64,000 nucleotides of DNA from the NCBI RefSeq assembly GCF_030732095.1, contig NZ_JAVAMQ010000005.1, positions 180,081 to 244,080 of the forward strand, written 5' to 3'. The translations under genes and the position numbers were made by a program. The DNA comes from Paracoccus spongiarum. GTDB taxonomy: Bacteria > Pseudomonadota > Alphaproteobacteria > Rhodobacterales > Rhodobacteraceae. Of this stretch, positions 44,245 through 54,883 are shown one piece after another (within the stretch, counting starts at the first letter, position 1; the number at the start of each line of letters is the position of its first letter). Under the pieces are notes generated by a model. That model did no database searches. It was not told where the DNA came from and saw only the letters and a list, made by a program, of their open reading frames with translations.

Positions 44245-45423
44245 TCACGCCGCCAGTTCGCGCAGGATCGCGTTCAGAACAGGCCGCCCCGCTGCCGTGG
44301 CGCGCAGCCTGCCCGCCTCGCACCGGACCATGCCCAGATCCTCCAGCCGCGCGATCGCGCCACCATCCAGAGGCGCCCCCGCCAGTCGGGCATGGCGCGC
44401 CAGATCCAGCCCTTCGCTCAGCCGCATCGCCATCAGCAGATACTCCGTCGCCTGCTCCTGTGGCGGAACCAACGCGCGCAGCGACTCTGCCGTTCCACGC
44501 GCCTCGACCGCCTCAAGCCAGGCCGTAGGCATGGCATGCGCCTCGGTCGCCATGCGCCCCTCGGGCAGGCTGATCCGCCCATGCGCGCCGGGCCCGACGG
44601 CCGCCCAGTCGCCCTGCCGCCAATAGATCAGGTTGTGCCGGCTTTCCGACCCCGGCGCGGCATGGTTCGAGATTTCATAGCCCGCCATGCCCCACGCGGC
44701 GCAGATATCCTGCGTCTCCAGATACATGTCGGCGGCCAGGTCATCGTCGGGCAGTCCCCGAAGCCCGCCGGCCGCCGCCCGCGCCCCGAAGGCCGTCCCC
44801 GGCTCGATGGTCAGTTGGTACAGCGACAGGTGATCCACCGCCATCTGCAGCGCCTCTTGCAGTTCGGCGCGCCACGCGGCGGCGGTCTGGCCCTGCCGCG
44901 CATAGATGAGGTCAAAGCTGACCCGCCCGAAACAGTCCCGCGCGACGTCGAAGGCCGCCCGCGCCTCGGCGACCGAATGCATCCGCCCCAACCGGCGCAG
45001 GTCATCGTCGTTCAGCGCCTGGATGCCCATCGACAGCCGATTCACGCCGGCATCGGCATAGCCGCGAAAGCGGGCCTTCTCGACGCTTGTGGGGTTTGCC
45101 TCCAGCGTGATCTCGATGTCGTTTGCGAAGCCCCAGGCGGCGCGCGCCGCGCCGATCACGCGATCAACGGTCTCGGGCGCCATCAGCGAGGGCGTGCCGC
45201 CACCAAGGAAGATGCTGTTGAGGTGCCGGCCGGGCAGTTCCGCGCCCAGCCGCCCGATCTCGGCGCACAGCGCCTCGGCCCATCGGGGCTGATCGACCCG
45301 GGCCGCGACATGGCTGTTGAAATCGCAATAGGGGCATTTCGCCGCGCAGAAGGGCCAGTGGACATACAGGCCGAAGCCGCCATGGCGCCAATCCTCGGCG
45401 GCAACAGGGCCGTCCGCGCTCAT
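44245..45423 (-). CDS. hemW: Radical SAM heme chaperone HemW
   Basis: The 392-residue protein has the radical-SAM motif 'HWPFCAAKCPYCDFNS' (CxxxCxxC), 'SIFLGGGTPSLM', 'ITLEANPTSVE' and 'GVNRLSMGIQALND', which define the HemN-like HemW group. The extra Cys ahead of catalysis that marks true HemN is absent, so heme chaperone is the better call. It overlaps ridA by 4 bp (ATGA). Confidence 0.93.
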   Translation of the reverse strand: MSADGPVAAEDWRHGGFGLYVHWPFCAAKCPYCDFNSHVAARVDQPRWAEALCAEIGRLGAELPGRHLNSIFLGGGTPSLMAPETVDRVIGAARAAWGFANDIEITLEANPTSVEKARFRGYADAGVNRLSMGIQALNDDDLRRLGRMHSVAEARAAFDVARDCFGRVSFDLIYARQGQTAAAWRAELQEALQMAVDHLSLYQLTIEPGTAFGARAAAGGLRGLPDDDLAADMYLETQDICAAWGMAGYEISNHAAPGSESRHNLIYWRQGDWAAVGPGAHGRISLPEGRMATEAHAMPTAWLEAVEARGTAESLRALVPPQEQATEYLLMAMRLSEGLDLARHARLAGAPLDGGAIARLEDLGMVRCEAGRLRATAAGRPVLNAILRELAA

Positions 45424-45794
45424 GCCCGCATCGCGGTGACTTCGATCTCGACCAGCATCTCGGGCCGGATCAGGTCGGCGATGATCATGGTGGCCGCCGG
45501 GCGGATCTCGGCGAAGGCCGCGCCGAGGACCGGCACCAGATCGTCCAGCAAGGCCCGGTCGACCAGCGTATACTGGACGCGAACGATGTCCTGCGGGGAA
45601 AAACCCGCCTCGTCCAGCACCGCGAAGATCGTCGCAAGACAGTTGCGGGCCTGGCCAGCGACATCCTCTGGCATCACCATGCTGGCGTAGTCATAGCCGG
45701 TGACGCCGGAGAGAAAGCACCAGCCGCCCTTCACCACTGCCCGGCTGTAGCCCATCGTCGCCTCGAACGGCGAGCCTGTCGAGATCCTATGCAA
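45420..45794 (-). CDS. RidA family protein (Rid subfamily)
   Basis: The 124-residue protein resembles YjgF/RidA proteins: 'GYSRAVVKGGWCFLSGVTG', 'QARNCLATIFAVLDEAGFSPQDIVRVQYTLVD', 'MLVEIEVTAM'. The family deaminates reactive enamine/imine intermediates, but the Arg that marks active RidA (in 'IPARxxV') is not evident here: the region reads 'RPAATMIIADL', so a Rid2-7 type or a non-deaminase is possible. It overlaps rdgB by 8 bp and hemW by 4 bp. Confidence 0.86.
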   Translation of the reverse strand: MHRISTGSPFEATMGYSRAVVKGGWCFLSGVTGYDYASMVMPEDVAGQARNCLATIFAVLDEAGFSPQDIVRVQYTLVDRALLDDLVPVLGAAFAEIRPAATMIIADLIRPEMLVEIEVTAMRA

Positions 45795-46395
45795 AGCAGC
45801 CCTCGATCAGCGCCGCGACCGCCCGTGCCCGGTGGCTCAGCCGGTTCTTCTGCTCGGCGGTCATCTCGCCCAGGGTCATGTCATGGCCGTCGGGCATGAA
45901 GATGGGGTCGTAGCCATGCCCATGCACCCCGCGCGGCGGCCAGACCACGCGACCCGGCAGGACGCCCTCGACGATCTCGTCATGGCCGTCGGGCCACATC
46001 AGCACCAGCGTGCAGCGGAACTGGGCGCGGCGCGGATCGGGCGCGCCGCGCGCCTCAAGCTCGCGCCAGGTGCGCGCCATCGCCATGCCGAAATCGCGTC
46101 CCTCGCCGGTCTCTGCCCAGTCCGCCGTGTGGACGCCGGGCGCGCCGTCCAGCGCATCGACGCAGATGCCGCTATCGTCCGAGAGGGCGGGCAGGCCCGT
46201 CGCGGCGACCGCGGCGCGGGCCTTGATCCGGGCATTGCCGGCAAAGCTGTCCTCGGTCTCCTCGGGCTCGGCCAGCCCGGCCTCGGCAGCACCCATCACC
46301 GCGACCCCGAAGGGCGCCAGCAGGGCGCGCATCTCGGCCAGCTTGCCGGCGTTGTGCGTGGCCACCAGCAGCTGCCGCCCCTCGAACTGCCTCAT
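45787..46395 (-). CDS. rdgB: dITP/XTP pyrophosphatase RdgB
   Basis: The 202-residue enzyme has '[15 protein letters not shown]', '[23 protein letters not shown]', '[22 protein letters not shown]', and '[10 protein letters not shown]', characteristic of the Ham1/RdgB family, which removes non-canonical purine triphosphates. The ATG at 46395 overlaps the rph stop by 4 bp. The open frame extends upstream over rph, but only this start gives the family length. Confidence 0.95.
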   Translation of the reverse strand: MRQFEGRQLLVATHNAGKLAEMRALLAPFGVAVMGAAEAGLAEPEETEDSFAGNARIKARAAVAATGLPALSDDSGICVDALDGAPGVHTADWAETGEGRDFGMAMARTWRELEARGAPDPRRAQFRCTLVLMWPDGHDEIVEGVLPGRVVWPPRGVHGHGYDPIFMPDGHDMTLGEMTAEQKNRLSHRARAVAALIEGCFA

Positions 46396-47105
46396 GTCAG
46401 CGCGGCCTTCTGCGCCGCGACCAGGTCGGCCATGCCGGCCTCGGCAAGGTCGAGCAGCGTGGTCATCTGCGCCCGCGAGAAGGTGGCGCCCTCGGCCGAC
46501 ATCTGCACCTCGATCAGCCGCCCGGCGCCGGTCAGCACGAAGTTGCCGTCGGTGCCGGCCTCGCTGTCCTCGGCATAGTCCAGATCCAGCACCGGCTGGC
46601 CGGCATAGACGCCACAGCTGACCGCCGCCACATGATCGAGGATCGGGTCGCTGGTCAGCGCGCCGGATTTCAGCAGCCGGTTCACCGCCAGCCGCAGCGC
46701 CACCCATCCGCCGGTGATCGCCGCGCAGCGGGTGCCGCCATCGGCCTGGATCACGTCGCAATCGATCGTGATCTGGCGCTCTCCCAGGGCGCTGCGGTCC
46801 ACGCCGGCGCGCAGGCTGCGGCCGATCAGCCGCTGAATCTCCTGCGTCCGGCCCGACTGCTTGCCCTGCGCGGCCTCGCGGCGATTGCGGGTGTTGGTGG
46901 CGCGCGGCAGCATCCCGTATTCGGCCGTCACCCAGCCCAGCCCGGTGCCCTTCAGGAAGCGCGGCGGGTTTTCCTCGATCGAGGCCGTGCACAGCACATG
47001 CGTTTCGCCGACCCGGATCAGGCAGGATCCCTCGGCATGCCGCATCACCCCGGTTTCAATTGAAATCGGGCGCATTTGGCTTAGATTCCGGCCAGAGGGG
47101 CGCAT
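46392..47105 (-). CDS. rph: Ribonuclease PH
   Basis: The 237-residue phosphorolytic exoribonuclease has '[27 protein letters not shown]', '[24 protein letters not shown]', and '[19 protein letters not shown]' type motifs. It trims the 3' ends of tRNAs. The ATG at 47105 gives the standard N-terminus. It diverges from hrcA across 73 bp. Confidence 0.95.
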   Translation of the reverse strand: MRPSGRNLSQMRPISIETGVMRHAEGSCLIRVGETHVLCTASIEENPPRFLKGTGLGWVTAEYGMLPRATNTRNRREAAQGKQSGRTQEIQRLIGRSLRAGVDRSALGERQITIDCDVIQADGGTRCAAITGGWVALRLAVNRLLKSGALTSDPILDHVAAVSCGVYAGQPVLDLDYAEDSEAGTDGNFVLTGAGRLIEVQMSAEGATFSRAQMTTLLDLAEAGMADLVAAQKAALT

Positions 47106-47178
47106 GGGCAGTCCTTTCCGATGAAGATTGGCTGCCCCATACAGGTCCGCGCCCCCTCCACGCAAGCCCGCGAGGCAC

Positions 47179-48234
47179 ATGAGCCAGGAAACGCTGCTGT
47201 CAGAGCTGAACGACCGGTCCCGCGAGGTGTTCCGCCGGGTGGTCGAAACCTATCTCGAAACCGGCGAGCCGGTCGGATCGCGCACGCTGACAAGGGCGCT
47301 GTCGGAAAAGCTGAGCGCGGCGACGATCCGCAACGTGATGCAGGACCTCGAACTCATGGGGCTCCTCGACAGCCCGCATGTCTCGGCCGGGCGCATGCCC
47401 TCGCAGCAGGGCCTTCGGCTGTTCGTGGACGGAATGATGGAGGTCGATGCCGTCGCCCCCACCGACCGCGCGGCCATCGACCAGACGCTTGGCAATGACG
47501 ATCCCGACACCGGGCTGCTGCTGGACCGGATCAGCACGGCGCTGAGCTCGATCACCCGCGGCGCCTCGCTGGTGCTGATGCCCAAGCACGAGGCGCCGGT
47601 GCGCCACATCGAATTCGTCAGCCTCGCGCCCGACCGCGCGCTGGTGGTGCTGGTCTTTGCCGATGGCCATGTCGAGAACCGCGTCTTCACGCCGCCCGCC
47701 GGCCAGACCCCGTCCTCGATGCGCGAGGCGGGCAATTTCCTGAACGCCATGGCCGAGGGCCGCACCCTGTCGGAACTGCGCAGCCACATGGCCAGCCAGA
47801 TCGCCGAGCGGCGCCGCGAGCTTGACGTGCTGGCGGCCGAGCTGGTCGAATCCGGCCTTGCGCTGTGGGGTGCCGAGACCACCGATCCGCGGCTGATCGT
47901 GCGCGGCCGCGCCAACCTTCTGGATCGCGAGGCCGCCGACATCGACCGGATCCGCGTCCTCTTCGACGATCTCGAACGCAAGCGCGACATCGTCGAGTTT
48001 CTCGAGCTGACCGAGAAGGGCGAGGGGGTGCGCATTTTCATCGGCTCCGAGAACAAGCTTTTTTCACTTTCGGGTTCCGCTCTGGTGGTTTCACCCTATA
48101 TGAATGCCGACCGGAGGATTGTGGGCGCCGTGGGCGTGATCGGACCGACGCGGCTGAATTACGGGCGCATCGTGCCGATCGTCGACTACACGGCGCAGCT
48201 GGTCGGGCGAGTGTTGTCCGGCCGCAAAGGATGA
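47179..48234 (+). CDS. hrcA: Heat-inducible transcription repressor HrcA
   Basis: The 351-residue repressor starts with a winged helix ('[25 protein letters not shown]', '[30 protein letters not shown]') and continues with the HrcA domain ending '[40 protein letters not shown]'. It normally represses groESL/dnaK via CIRCE elements; no CIRCE was found in this 73-bp upstream gap. grpE follows after 7 bp. Confidence 0.94.
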   Translation: MSQETLLSELNDRSREVFRRVVETYLETGEPVGSRTLTRALSEKLSAATIRNVMQDLELMGLLDSPHVSAGRMPSQQGLRLFVDGMMEVDAVAPTDRAAIDQTLGNDDPDTGLLLDRISTALSSITRGASLVLMPKHEAPVRHIEFVSLAPDRALVVLVFADGHVENRVFTPPAGQTPSSMREAGNFLNAMAEGRTLSELRSHMASQIAERRRELDVLAAELVESGLALWGAETTDPRLIVRGRANLLDREAADIDRIRVLFDDLERKRDIVEFLELTEKGEGVRIFIGSENKLFSLSGSALVVSPYMNADRRIVGAVGVIGPTRLNYGRIVPIVDYTAQLVGRVLSGRKG

Positions 48235-48241
48235 GTGGAAG

Positions 48242-48772
48242 ATGACCGAGCAGAACGAACCGCCGATGGACGACTATCTGGAAGATCCGCTGGCCGATCC
48301 CGCCGACGAGATCCTGCGCCTCGAGGCCGAGCGCGACGAATTCCGCGACAAGTGGATGCGGGCGCTGGCCGATGCCGAGAATTCGCGCAAGCGCGCCGAA
48401 AAGGACCGCCGCGATGCCGAACAGTATGGCGGCTCGCGGCTGGCGCGCGATCTGCTGCCGGTGCATGACGCGCTGACCCGCGCGCTGGACGCCGCCACCG
48501 AGGACCAGCGCGCCGCCTCGGCCGCGCTGATCGAGGGGGTCGAGCTGACCCTGCGCGAGCTGTCGAACGTCTTTGCCAAGCACGGCATCACGGTCATCAC
48601 GCCCAAGGCAGGCGACAAGTTCGATCCCAGCTTTCACGAGGCCATGTTCGAGGCCGCGCTGCCCGGCACCGTGGCCGGACAGATCATCCAGGTGATGGAC
48701 AACGGCTTCCGCCTGCACGACCGGCTGCTGCGCCCGGCCAAGGTCGGCGTCAGCTCGACCCCGGCAAGCTGA
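48242..48772 (+). CDS. grpE: Nucleotide exchange factor GrpE
   Basis: The 176-residue co-chaperone has an N-terminal coiled coil ('[40 protein letters not shown]') and the GrpE head with '[15 protein letters not shown]', '[27 protein letters not shown]' and '[17 protein letters not shown]'. It releases ADP from DnaK. Gene order hrcA-grpE is conserved. Confidence 0.95.
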   Translation: MTEQNEPPMDDYLEDPLADPADEILRLEAERDEFRDKWMRALADAENSRKRAEKDRRDAEQYGGSRLARDLLPVHDALTRALDAATEDQRAASAALIEGVELTLRELSNVFAKHGITVITPKAGDKFDPSFHEAMFEAALPGTVAGQIIQVMDNGFRLHDRLLRPAKVGVSSTPAS

Positions 48773-48867
48773 CCCCGCGATCGCGGCCGCTACAACCTTC
48801 CTCTGACTTGCCGATTGTTCCCGGGCGCGCGAGGCTTGGGGACATTCGGTCATCGGAGGAGGGGACC

Positions 48868-49452
48868 ATGGCGAGTACCGAGGGGGTGATGATTCACCCG
48901 GCCGTCGACCACGGCATAAAACCGGGCAATGCAAGCTTTTCGGGCGGCACGCTGAGTTGCCATTGCAGCAGCAACCCGGTCAAGGTCCGTGTCGGCGGAC
49001 AGACCGCCCACAACCATGTCTGCGGCTGCACCAAGTGCTGGAAGCCCGACGGTGCGATCTTCAGCCAGGTCGCGGTCGTGTCGCGTGACGCGGTCGAGGT
49101 GGTCCAGGGCGCCGACAAGCTGGAAATCGTCAATGCCGACGCGCCGATCCAGCGGCACCGCTGCAAGGATTGCGGCGTGCACATGTATGGCCGGATCGAG
49201 AACAAGGACCATCCGTTCTACGGGCTGGATTTCGTGCATACCGAACTGTCGTCGGAAGACGGCTGGTCGGCGCCCGAATTCGCGGCCTTCGTCAGCTCGA
49301 TCATTGAATCGGGCGTCGATCCGTCGCGGATGGACGGCATCCGGTCGCGGCTGCGCGAACTTGGGCTGGAACCCTATGATGCCCTGTCGCCACCGCTGAT
49401 GGACGCCATCGCCACGCATATCGCCAAACGCTCGGGTGCGCTGGCGGCTTGA
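48868..49452 (+). CDS. gfa: Glutathione-dependent formaldehyde-activating enzyme
   Basis: The 194-residue zinc protein has Cys sites '[14 protein letters not shown]', '[22 protein letters not shown]' and '[14 protein letters not shown]', diagnostic of Gfa, which is thought to favour addition of formaldehyde to glutathione. It opens the formaldehyde oxidation genes, with flhA next. The ATG at 48868 follows GGAGGAGGGG. Confidence 0.94.
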   Translation: MASTEGVMIHPAVDHGIKPGNASFSGGTLSCHCSSNPVKVRVGGQTAHNHVCGCTKCWKPDGAIFSQVAVVSRDAVEVVQGADKLEIVNADAPIQRHRCKDCGVHMYGRIENKDHPFYGLDFVHTELSSEDGWSAPEFAAFVSSIIESGVDPSRMDGIRSRLRELGLEPYDALSPPLMDAIATHIAKRSGALAA

Positions 49453-49487
49453 CGGCGGCGAAGTTCGTCCGGACAGAACCACCCCGG

Positions 49488-49509
49488 GGGGGCCGCATCG
49501 CCGGCCCCC
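49488..49509 (+). terminator. Hairpin between gfa and flhA
   Basis: An 8-bp GC stem (49488-49495 with 49502-49509) with a 6-base loop lies 35 bp after gfa. No T-run follows, so it may be a processing or attenuation hairpin. Confidence 0.45.
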
Positions 49510-49555
49510 TCGGCCATGACCGAAACGCCCGATCGGAACGATAGGAGTAGAGACG

Positions 49556-50683
<1,128 letters not shown>

Positions 50684-50708
50684 TCCTTCAGGTCTGCTTA
50701 GGTAAAAG

Positions 50709-50735
50709 GACGGCGGGGCCGATGGTCCCGCCGTC
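50709..50735 (+). terminator. Strong hairpin between flhA and the ClpP-like gene
   Basis: A 12-bp stem with one G-T pair (50709-50720 with 50724-50735) and a 3-base loop lies 25 bp past the flhA stop. The lack of a following T-run leaves open whether it terminates, pauses or stabilises the transcript. Confidence 0.6.
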
Positions 50736-50765
50736 GCCATGAGAACAAACCGAGGAGCAGGGCCC

Positions 50766-51404
50766 ATGCGTCACCAGTGGCTGGACGATGACGACGACGA
50801 CGAGGACGAGGACGACCGCCGCCACAAGGGCGACAAGGACGAGGGGCTGGGCCTTCCCGAGGGCGACAAGATCGGCAAGCTGTATTTCAGGTCGCGCACG
50901 GTGATCGTCGCCGGGGCGATCAACGACAAGCTGGCGCAGCGCACGGTCGCGCATCTTCTGGCCCTGGCCGAGGACAGCGACAAGCCGATCAACATGCTGA
51001 TCTCGTCGCCCGGCGGGCATGTGGAATCGGGCGACATGATCCACGACGTGATCAAGTTCATCCGCCCGACGGTGCGCACCATCGGCTCGGGCTGGGTGGC
51101 CTCTGCCGGCGCGCTGATCTTCGTCGCGGCGAAGAAGGAAAACCGCTACTGCCTGCCCAATACGCGCTTTCTGATCCACCAGCCCTCGGGCGGGATCGGC
51201 GGCACCTCGTCGGACATGATGATCCAGGCCGAACAGGTCCGGCTGATGCGCGACCGGCTGAACCAGATCTTTGCCGAGGCGACCGGCCAGCCGATCGAGC
51301 GGATCGAGAAGGACACCCAGCGCGACTTCTGGCTGAACACCCAGGAGGCGCTGGACTACGGCCTTCTGGGCCAGGTGATCCGCTCGGCAGAAGAGCTGAC
51401 ATGA
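50766..51404 (+). CDS. ClpP-like serine protease with an acidic N-terminal tail
   Basis: The 212-residue protein has the ClpP fold motifs and a full triad: Ser113 in 'GSGWVASAGALIFVA', His138 in 'FLIHQPSGGIGG' and Asp187 in 'KDTQRDFWLN'. Compared with housekeeping ClpP it has 'SGWVASAGA' in place of 'GQAASMGA', and residues 7-17 are a nearly pure Asp/Glu run ('DDDDDDEDEDD') followed by a charged linker. This is not the standard clpP: no clpX is adjacent. It lies between flhA and fghA and its stop overlaps the next ATG by 4 bp, placing it in the C1 operon. Target and ATPase partner are unknown. Confidence 0.88.
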   Translation: MRHQWLDDDDDDEDEDDRRHKGDKDEGLGLPEGDKIGKLYFRSRTVIVAGAINDKLAQRTVAHLLALAEDSDKPINMLISSPGGHVESGDMIHDVIKFIRPTVRTIGSGWVASAGALIFVAAKKENRYCLPNTRFLIHQPSGGIGGTSSDMMIQAEQVRLMRDRLNQIFAEATGQPIERIEKDTQRDFWLNTQEALDYGLLGQVIRSAEELT

Positions 51405-51919
51405 CGGCGCGCGGGGTGTCTGTCCGCCCCGCGACGCCGGCCGATCACGACGCCATCTGGGCGATCCTGAAGCCGGTCTATCGCGCGGGAGAGACCTATT
51501 GCATCCCGCGCGACGTGACCCGCGCCGAGGCGCTGGCCGACTGGTTCGCGCAGCCCTTCACGGTGTTCGTGGCGCTTGCCGAGGGGCGGATCGTCGGCAC
51601 CAGCCATGTCGGCGCCAATCGCCCGGCCGGCGGCTCGCATGTCGCCAATGCCTCCTTCGCGACCGATCCTGCGGCGCGGGGCAGGGGCGTGGCGCGGGCG
51701 CTGGTCGATCATGCCAAGGGCTGGGCGCGGCAGATGGGCTTTGCGGCGATGCAGTTCAACTTCGTCGTCTCGACCAATGCCGATGCCGTCCATTTGTGGC
51801 AGAAAGCCGGTTTTGCCATTGTCGGCCGGCTGCCGGGGGCGTTTCGTCACCCGCAGCAAGGGCCGGTCGATGCGCTGGTCATGTTCCACGACCTGAAGGA
51901 GACATCCGATGAGCCTTGA
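51401..51919 (+). CDS. GNAT family N-acetyltransferase
   Basis: The 172-residue protein shows the GNAT core with the acetyl-CoA binding 'FATDPAARGRGVARALVDHAKGWARQMGF' (Q/RxxGxG/A as RGRGVA) and 'NADAVHLWQKAGFAIVGRLPGAFRHP'. It acetylates an unidentified amine or protein. It overlaps the ClpP-like gene by 4 bp and fghA by 11 bp, so the three are translated together. Confidence 0.9.
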   Translation: MTARGVSVRPATPADHDAIWAILKPVYRAGETYCIPRDVTRAEALADWFAQPFTVFVALAEGRIVGTSHVGANRPAGGSHVANASFATDPAARGRGVARALVDHAKGWARQMGFAAMQFNFVVSTNADAVHLWQKAGFAIVGRLPGAFRHPQQGPVDALVMFHDLKETSDEP

Positions 51920-52742
51920 GACCCTGTCCGAGAATCGCAGCTTTGGCGGCACGCAGGGCGTCTATCGCCACCGCTCGGAGGCGACCGGCACCGACATGAC
52001 CTTCGGGCTGTTCCTGCCCGAACACGCGCAGCACGGCCGGGTGCCGGTTCTGTGGTATCTGTCCGGCCTGACCTGCACGCACGAGAATGCGATGACCAAG
52101 GCCGCCGCGCAGGGCTGGTGCGCCGAGGCCGGCATCGCCATCGTCTTTCCCGACACCTCGCCGCGCGGCGAGGACGTGGCCGATGACGAGGCCTATGACC
52201 TGGGCAAGGGCGCGGGCTTCTATGTCAACGCCACGCAGGACCCGTGGAAGCCGCATTTCCGGATGTGGCACTATGTCGTGCATGAACTGCCCGAACTGGT
52301 CGGCGACACATTCGCCGTGGATCGCGACGCCATGGGCATCACCGGCCATTCGATGGGCGGGCACGGCGCGCTGACCATCGCGATGACGCATCCCGACCGT
52401 TACCGCTCGGTCTCGGCCTTCGCGCCGATCGCCAACCCGACTGAATCCGACTGGGGCCGCAAGCAGTTGACCGCCTATCTGGGCGAGGATCGCGACGCCT
52501 GGCGCGCCCATGATTCCACGATCCTGATGACCGAACGCGGCTATCCCGGCGAGGTGCTTATCGACCAGGGCGGCAGCGACCAGTTCCTGGATCTGCTGAA
52601 GCCCGAGGCGCTGGCCCATGCGATGATGGCGCGCCGCCAGCCCGGCCAGTTCCGCATGCAGCCGGGCTATGACCACAGCTATTTCTTCGTGCAAAGCTTC
52701 ATGGCCGACCATGTGCTGTGGCACGCCGAACGGCTGATCTGA
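51909..52742 (+). CDS. fghA: S-formylglutathione hydrolase
   Basis: The 277-residue esterase D family enzyme has the nucleophile elbow 'ITGHSMGGHGALT', the acid in 'IDQGGSDQFL' and the His in 'GYDHSYFFVQSF'. It hydrolyses S-formylglutathione to formate and glutathione, completing the pathway begun by FlhA. The N-terminus 'LSENRSFGGTQGVYRHRSEAT' is standard. The ATG at 51909 follows GAAGGAGA. Confidence 0.96.
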   Translation: MSLETLSENRSFGGTQGVYRHRSEATGTDMTFGLFLPEHAQHGRVPVLWYLSGLTCTHENAMTKAAAQGWCAEAGIAIVFPDTSPRGEDVADDEAYDLGKGAGFYVNATQDPWKPHFRMWHYVVHELPELVGDTFAVDRDAMGITGHSMGGHGALTIAMTHPDRYRSVSAFAPIANPTESDWGRKQLTAYLGEDRDAWRAHDSTILMTERGYPGEVLIDQGGSDQFLDLLKPEALAHAMMARRQPGQFRMQPGYDHSYFFVQSFMADHVLWHAERLI

Positions 52743-52764
52743 CGGATTGCCGATCCTTCCCGGT

Positions 52765-52810
52765 CGCCTTGCCGAACGGGCCTCAGACTTTAGGGGCAAG
52801 TGGCAAGGCG
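52765..52810. promoter_or_regulatory. Inverted repeat in the fghA-xoxF gap
   Basis: CGCCTTGCC (52765-52773) and GGCAAGGCG (52802-52810) are perfect 9-bp inverted arms 28 bases apart. The 169-bp gap upstream of xoxF should hold its promoter. The repeat could be a regulator site or a weak long-loop terminator of fghA. Confidence 0.4.
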
Positions 52811-52911
52811 TCTGATTGACGACAGGGGGTGCGCATCCAAGACTGCTGCCATGGACAAGCTGCGGTGGGAGGAAATCTGCAGCACATGATCCTACAGCGG
52901 AGGAACACCTG

Positions 52912-54771
52912 ATGAGATACCTGTTGACCAGCGCCTGCGCGGCGCTGCTGATGACCGGTGCCGTGGCCCATGCCAATGAAAGCGTGCTTGCCGAGACGGC
53001 CAAGCCCGAGCAGTGGGCCATCCAGACCGGCAACTACGCCAACACGCGCTATTCCGAACTGGATCAGATCACCCGCGAGAATGTCGGCGACCTGCGCGTC
53101 GCCTGGACCTTCTCGACCGGCGTGCTGCGCGGCCATGAGGGCAGCCCCCTGGTGATCGGCGACGTGATGTATGTGCACACGCCCTTCCCCAACAACATCT
53201 TCGCGCTGGATCTGGCCAATGACGGCAAGATCCTGTGGCGTTACGAACCGCAGCAGGACCCCGAGGTGATCGCGGTGATGTGCTGCGACACCGTCTATCG
53301 CGGCGTGGCCTATGCCGACGGCATGATCCTGTCGCATCAGGCCGACACGACGCTGGTGGCGCTGGACGCCAAGACCGGCGAAGAGAAGTGGAAGGTCAAG
53401 ACGGGCGACCCGGCCATCGGCGAGACCAACACCGCGACCGTGCTGCCGGTCAAGGACAAGGTGATCGTCGGCGTCTCAGGCGGCGAATACGGCGTGCGCG
53501 GCCGGGTGACGGCCTACAATCTGTCGGACGGATCCGAAGCCTGGAAGGCCTATTCCACCGGCCCGGACGAGGAAATGCTGGTCGATCCCGAGAACACGAT
53601 GGTTCTCGGCAAGCCGATCGGCAAGGACAGCAGCCTCAACAGCTGGGAAGGCGACCAGTGGAAGATCGGCGGCGGCACCACCTGGGGCTGGTATTCCTAT
53701 GACCCCGAACTGAACCTGATCTATTACGGGACCGGCAACCCCTCGACCTGGAACCCCAGCCAGCGGCCGGGCGACAACAAGTGGTCGATGACCATCATGG
53801 CCCGCGACGCCGATACCGGCATGGCCAAGTGGTTCTACCAGATGACGCCGCATGACGAATGGGACTTCGACGGCGTGAACGAGATGATCCTGACCGATCA
53901 GGAGATCGACGGGACGCCCCGCAAGCTGCTGACCCATTTCGACCGCAACGGCCTCGGCTACACGCTGGACCGCGAGACCGGCGAATTGCTGGTGGCCGAG
54001 AAGTATGACCCGGCCGTGAACTGGACGACCGGCGTCGACATGGACCCGAATTCGGACACCTATGGCCGCCCGGCCGTGGTTGCCGAATACTCGACCGCGC
54101 AGAACGGCGAGGACACCAACACCACCGGCGTCTGCCCGGCGGCGCTGGGGTCGAAGGACCAGCAACCGGCGGCCTTCTCGCCCAAGACGAACCTGTTCTA
54201 CGTGCCGACCAACCATGTCTGCATGGACTACGAACCGTTCCGTGTGGCCTATACCGCGGGCCAGCCCTATGTCGGCGCCACGCTGTCGATGTATCCCGCG
54301 CCCGACAGCCATGGCGGCATGGGCAACTTCATCGCCTGGGACGGCGTGAAGGGCGAGATCAAGTGGTCGCTGCCGGAACAGTTCTCGGTCTGGTCGGGCG
54401 CGCTGGCGACCGCGGGCGACGTGGTCTTCTACGGCACGCTTGAGGGCTTCCTGAAGGCCGTCGACGCCGAGACCGGGGAAGAGCTGTACAAGTTCAAGAC
54501 CCCCTCGGGCATCATCGGCAACGTCATGACCTATGTGTCGGGCGGCAAGCAGTATGTCGGCGTGCTGTCGGGCGTCGGCGGCTGGGCCGGCATCGGTCTG
54601 GCGGCCGGTCTGACCAACCCGAATGACGGTCTGGGCGCCGTGGGCGGTTATGCCGCGCTCAGCGACTATACCGAACTGGGCGGCCAGCTGACCGTGTTCG
54701 AACTGCCCGGCGATGTCGCCGCGGCACCGGCAACCGAGGAAGCCCCGGCCGACGGGACCACCAGCGGCTAA
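52912..54771 (+). CDS. xoxF: Lanthanide-dependent methanol dehydrogenase XoxF
   Basis: The 619-residue PQQ enzyme has a signal peptide ('[21 protein letters not shown]'), the adjacent cysteine pair Cys124-Cys125 in '[10 protein letters not shown]', and the active-site motif 'EWDFDGVNE' with Asp318 as catalytic base and Asp320, the extra Asp that marks the rare-earth-dependent XoxF type. Tryptophan-docking repeats of the eight-bladed propeller ('[16 protein letters not shown]') are present. It oxidises methanol in the periplasm. A Glu/Ala/Pro tail (last 20 residues) is unusual. The start follows GGAGGAAC. Confidence 0.96.
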   Translation: MRYLLTSACAALLMTGAVAHANESVLAETAKPEQWAIQTGNYANTRYSELDQITRENVGDLRVAWTFSTGVLRGHEGSPLVIGDVMYVHTPFPNNIFALDLANDGKILWRYEPQQDPEVIAVMCCDTVYRGVAYADGMILSHQADTTLVALDAKTGEEKWKVKTGDPAIGETNTATVLPVKDKVIVGVSGGEYGVRGRVTAYNLSDGSEAWKAYSTGPDEEMLVDPENTMVLGKPIGKDSSLNSWEGDQWKIGGGTTWGWYSYDPELNLIYYGTGNPSTWNPSQRPGDNKWSMTIMARDADTGMAKWFYQMTPHDEWDFDGVNEMILTDQEIDGTPRKLLTHFDRNGLGYTLDRETGELLVAEKYDPAVNWTTGVDMDPNSDTYGRPAVVAEYSTAQNGEDTNTTGVCPAALGSKDQQPAAFSPKTNLFYVPTNHVCMDYEPFRVAYTAGQPYVGATLSMYPAPDSHGGMGNFIAWDGVKGEIKWSLPEQFSVWSGALATAGDVVFYGTLEGFLKAVDAETGEELYKFKTPSGIIGNVMTYVSGGKQYVGVLSGVGGWAGIGLAAGLTNPNDGLGAVGGYAALSDYTELGGQLTVFELPGDVAAAPATEEAPADGTTSG

Positions 54772-54810
54772 TACTTTCGTTCCGCAAGAGCGAAGTTGAT
54801 CTGTGAAAGG

Positions 54811-54837
54811 ACCGCCCCAGCGATAGACTGGGGCGGT
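54811..54837 (+). terminator. Hairpin between xoxF and cycB
   Basis: A perfect 10-bp GC stem (54811-54820 with 54828-54837) with a 7-base loop is followed by TCTGTCT. It lies 39 bp after xoxF. It may be a partial terminator or RNA-stabilising hairpin giving xoxF more transcript than cycB. Confidence 0.7.
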
Positions 54838-54883
54838 TCTGTCTGAAGAGAGCAGGCAGCCTGAGATTTGGGAGGAAGACCAT

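Noticed and set aside
47106..47178. CIRCE operator expected near hrcA
   Set aside because: No TTAGCACTC/GAGTGCTAA-like arms are present in the rph-hrcA gap or before grpE; HrcA targets are probably elsewhere.
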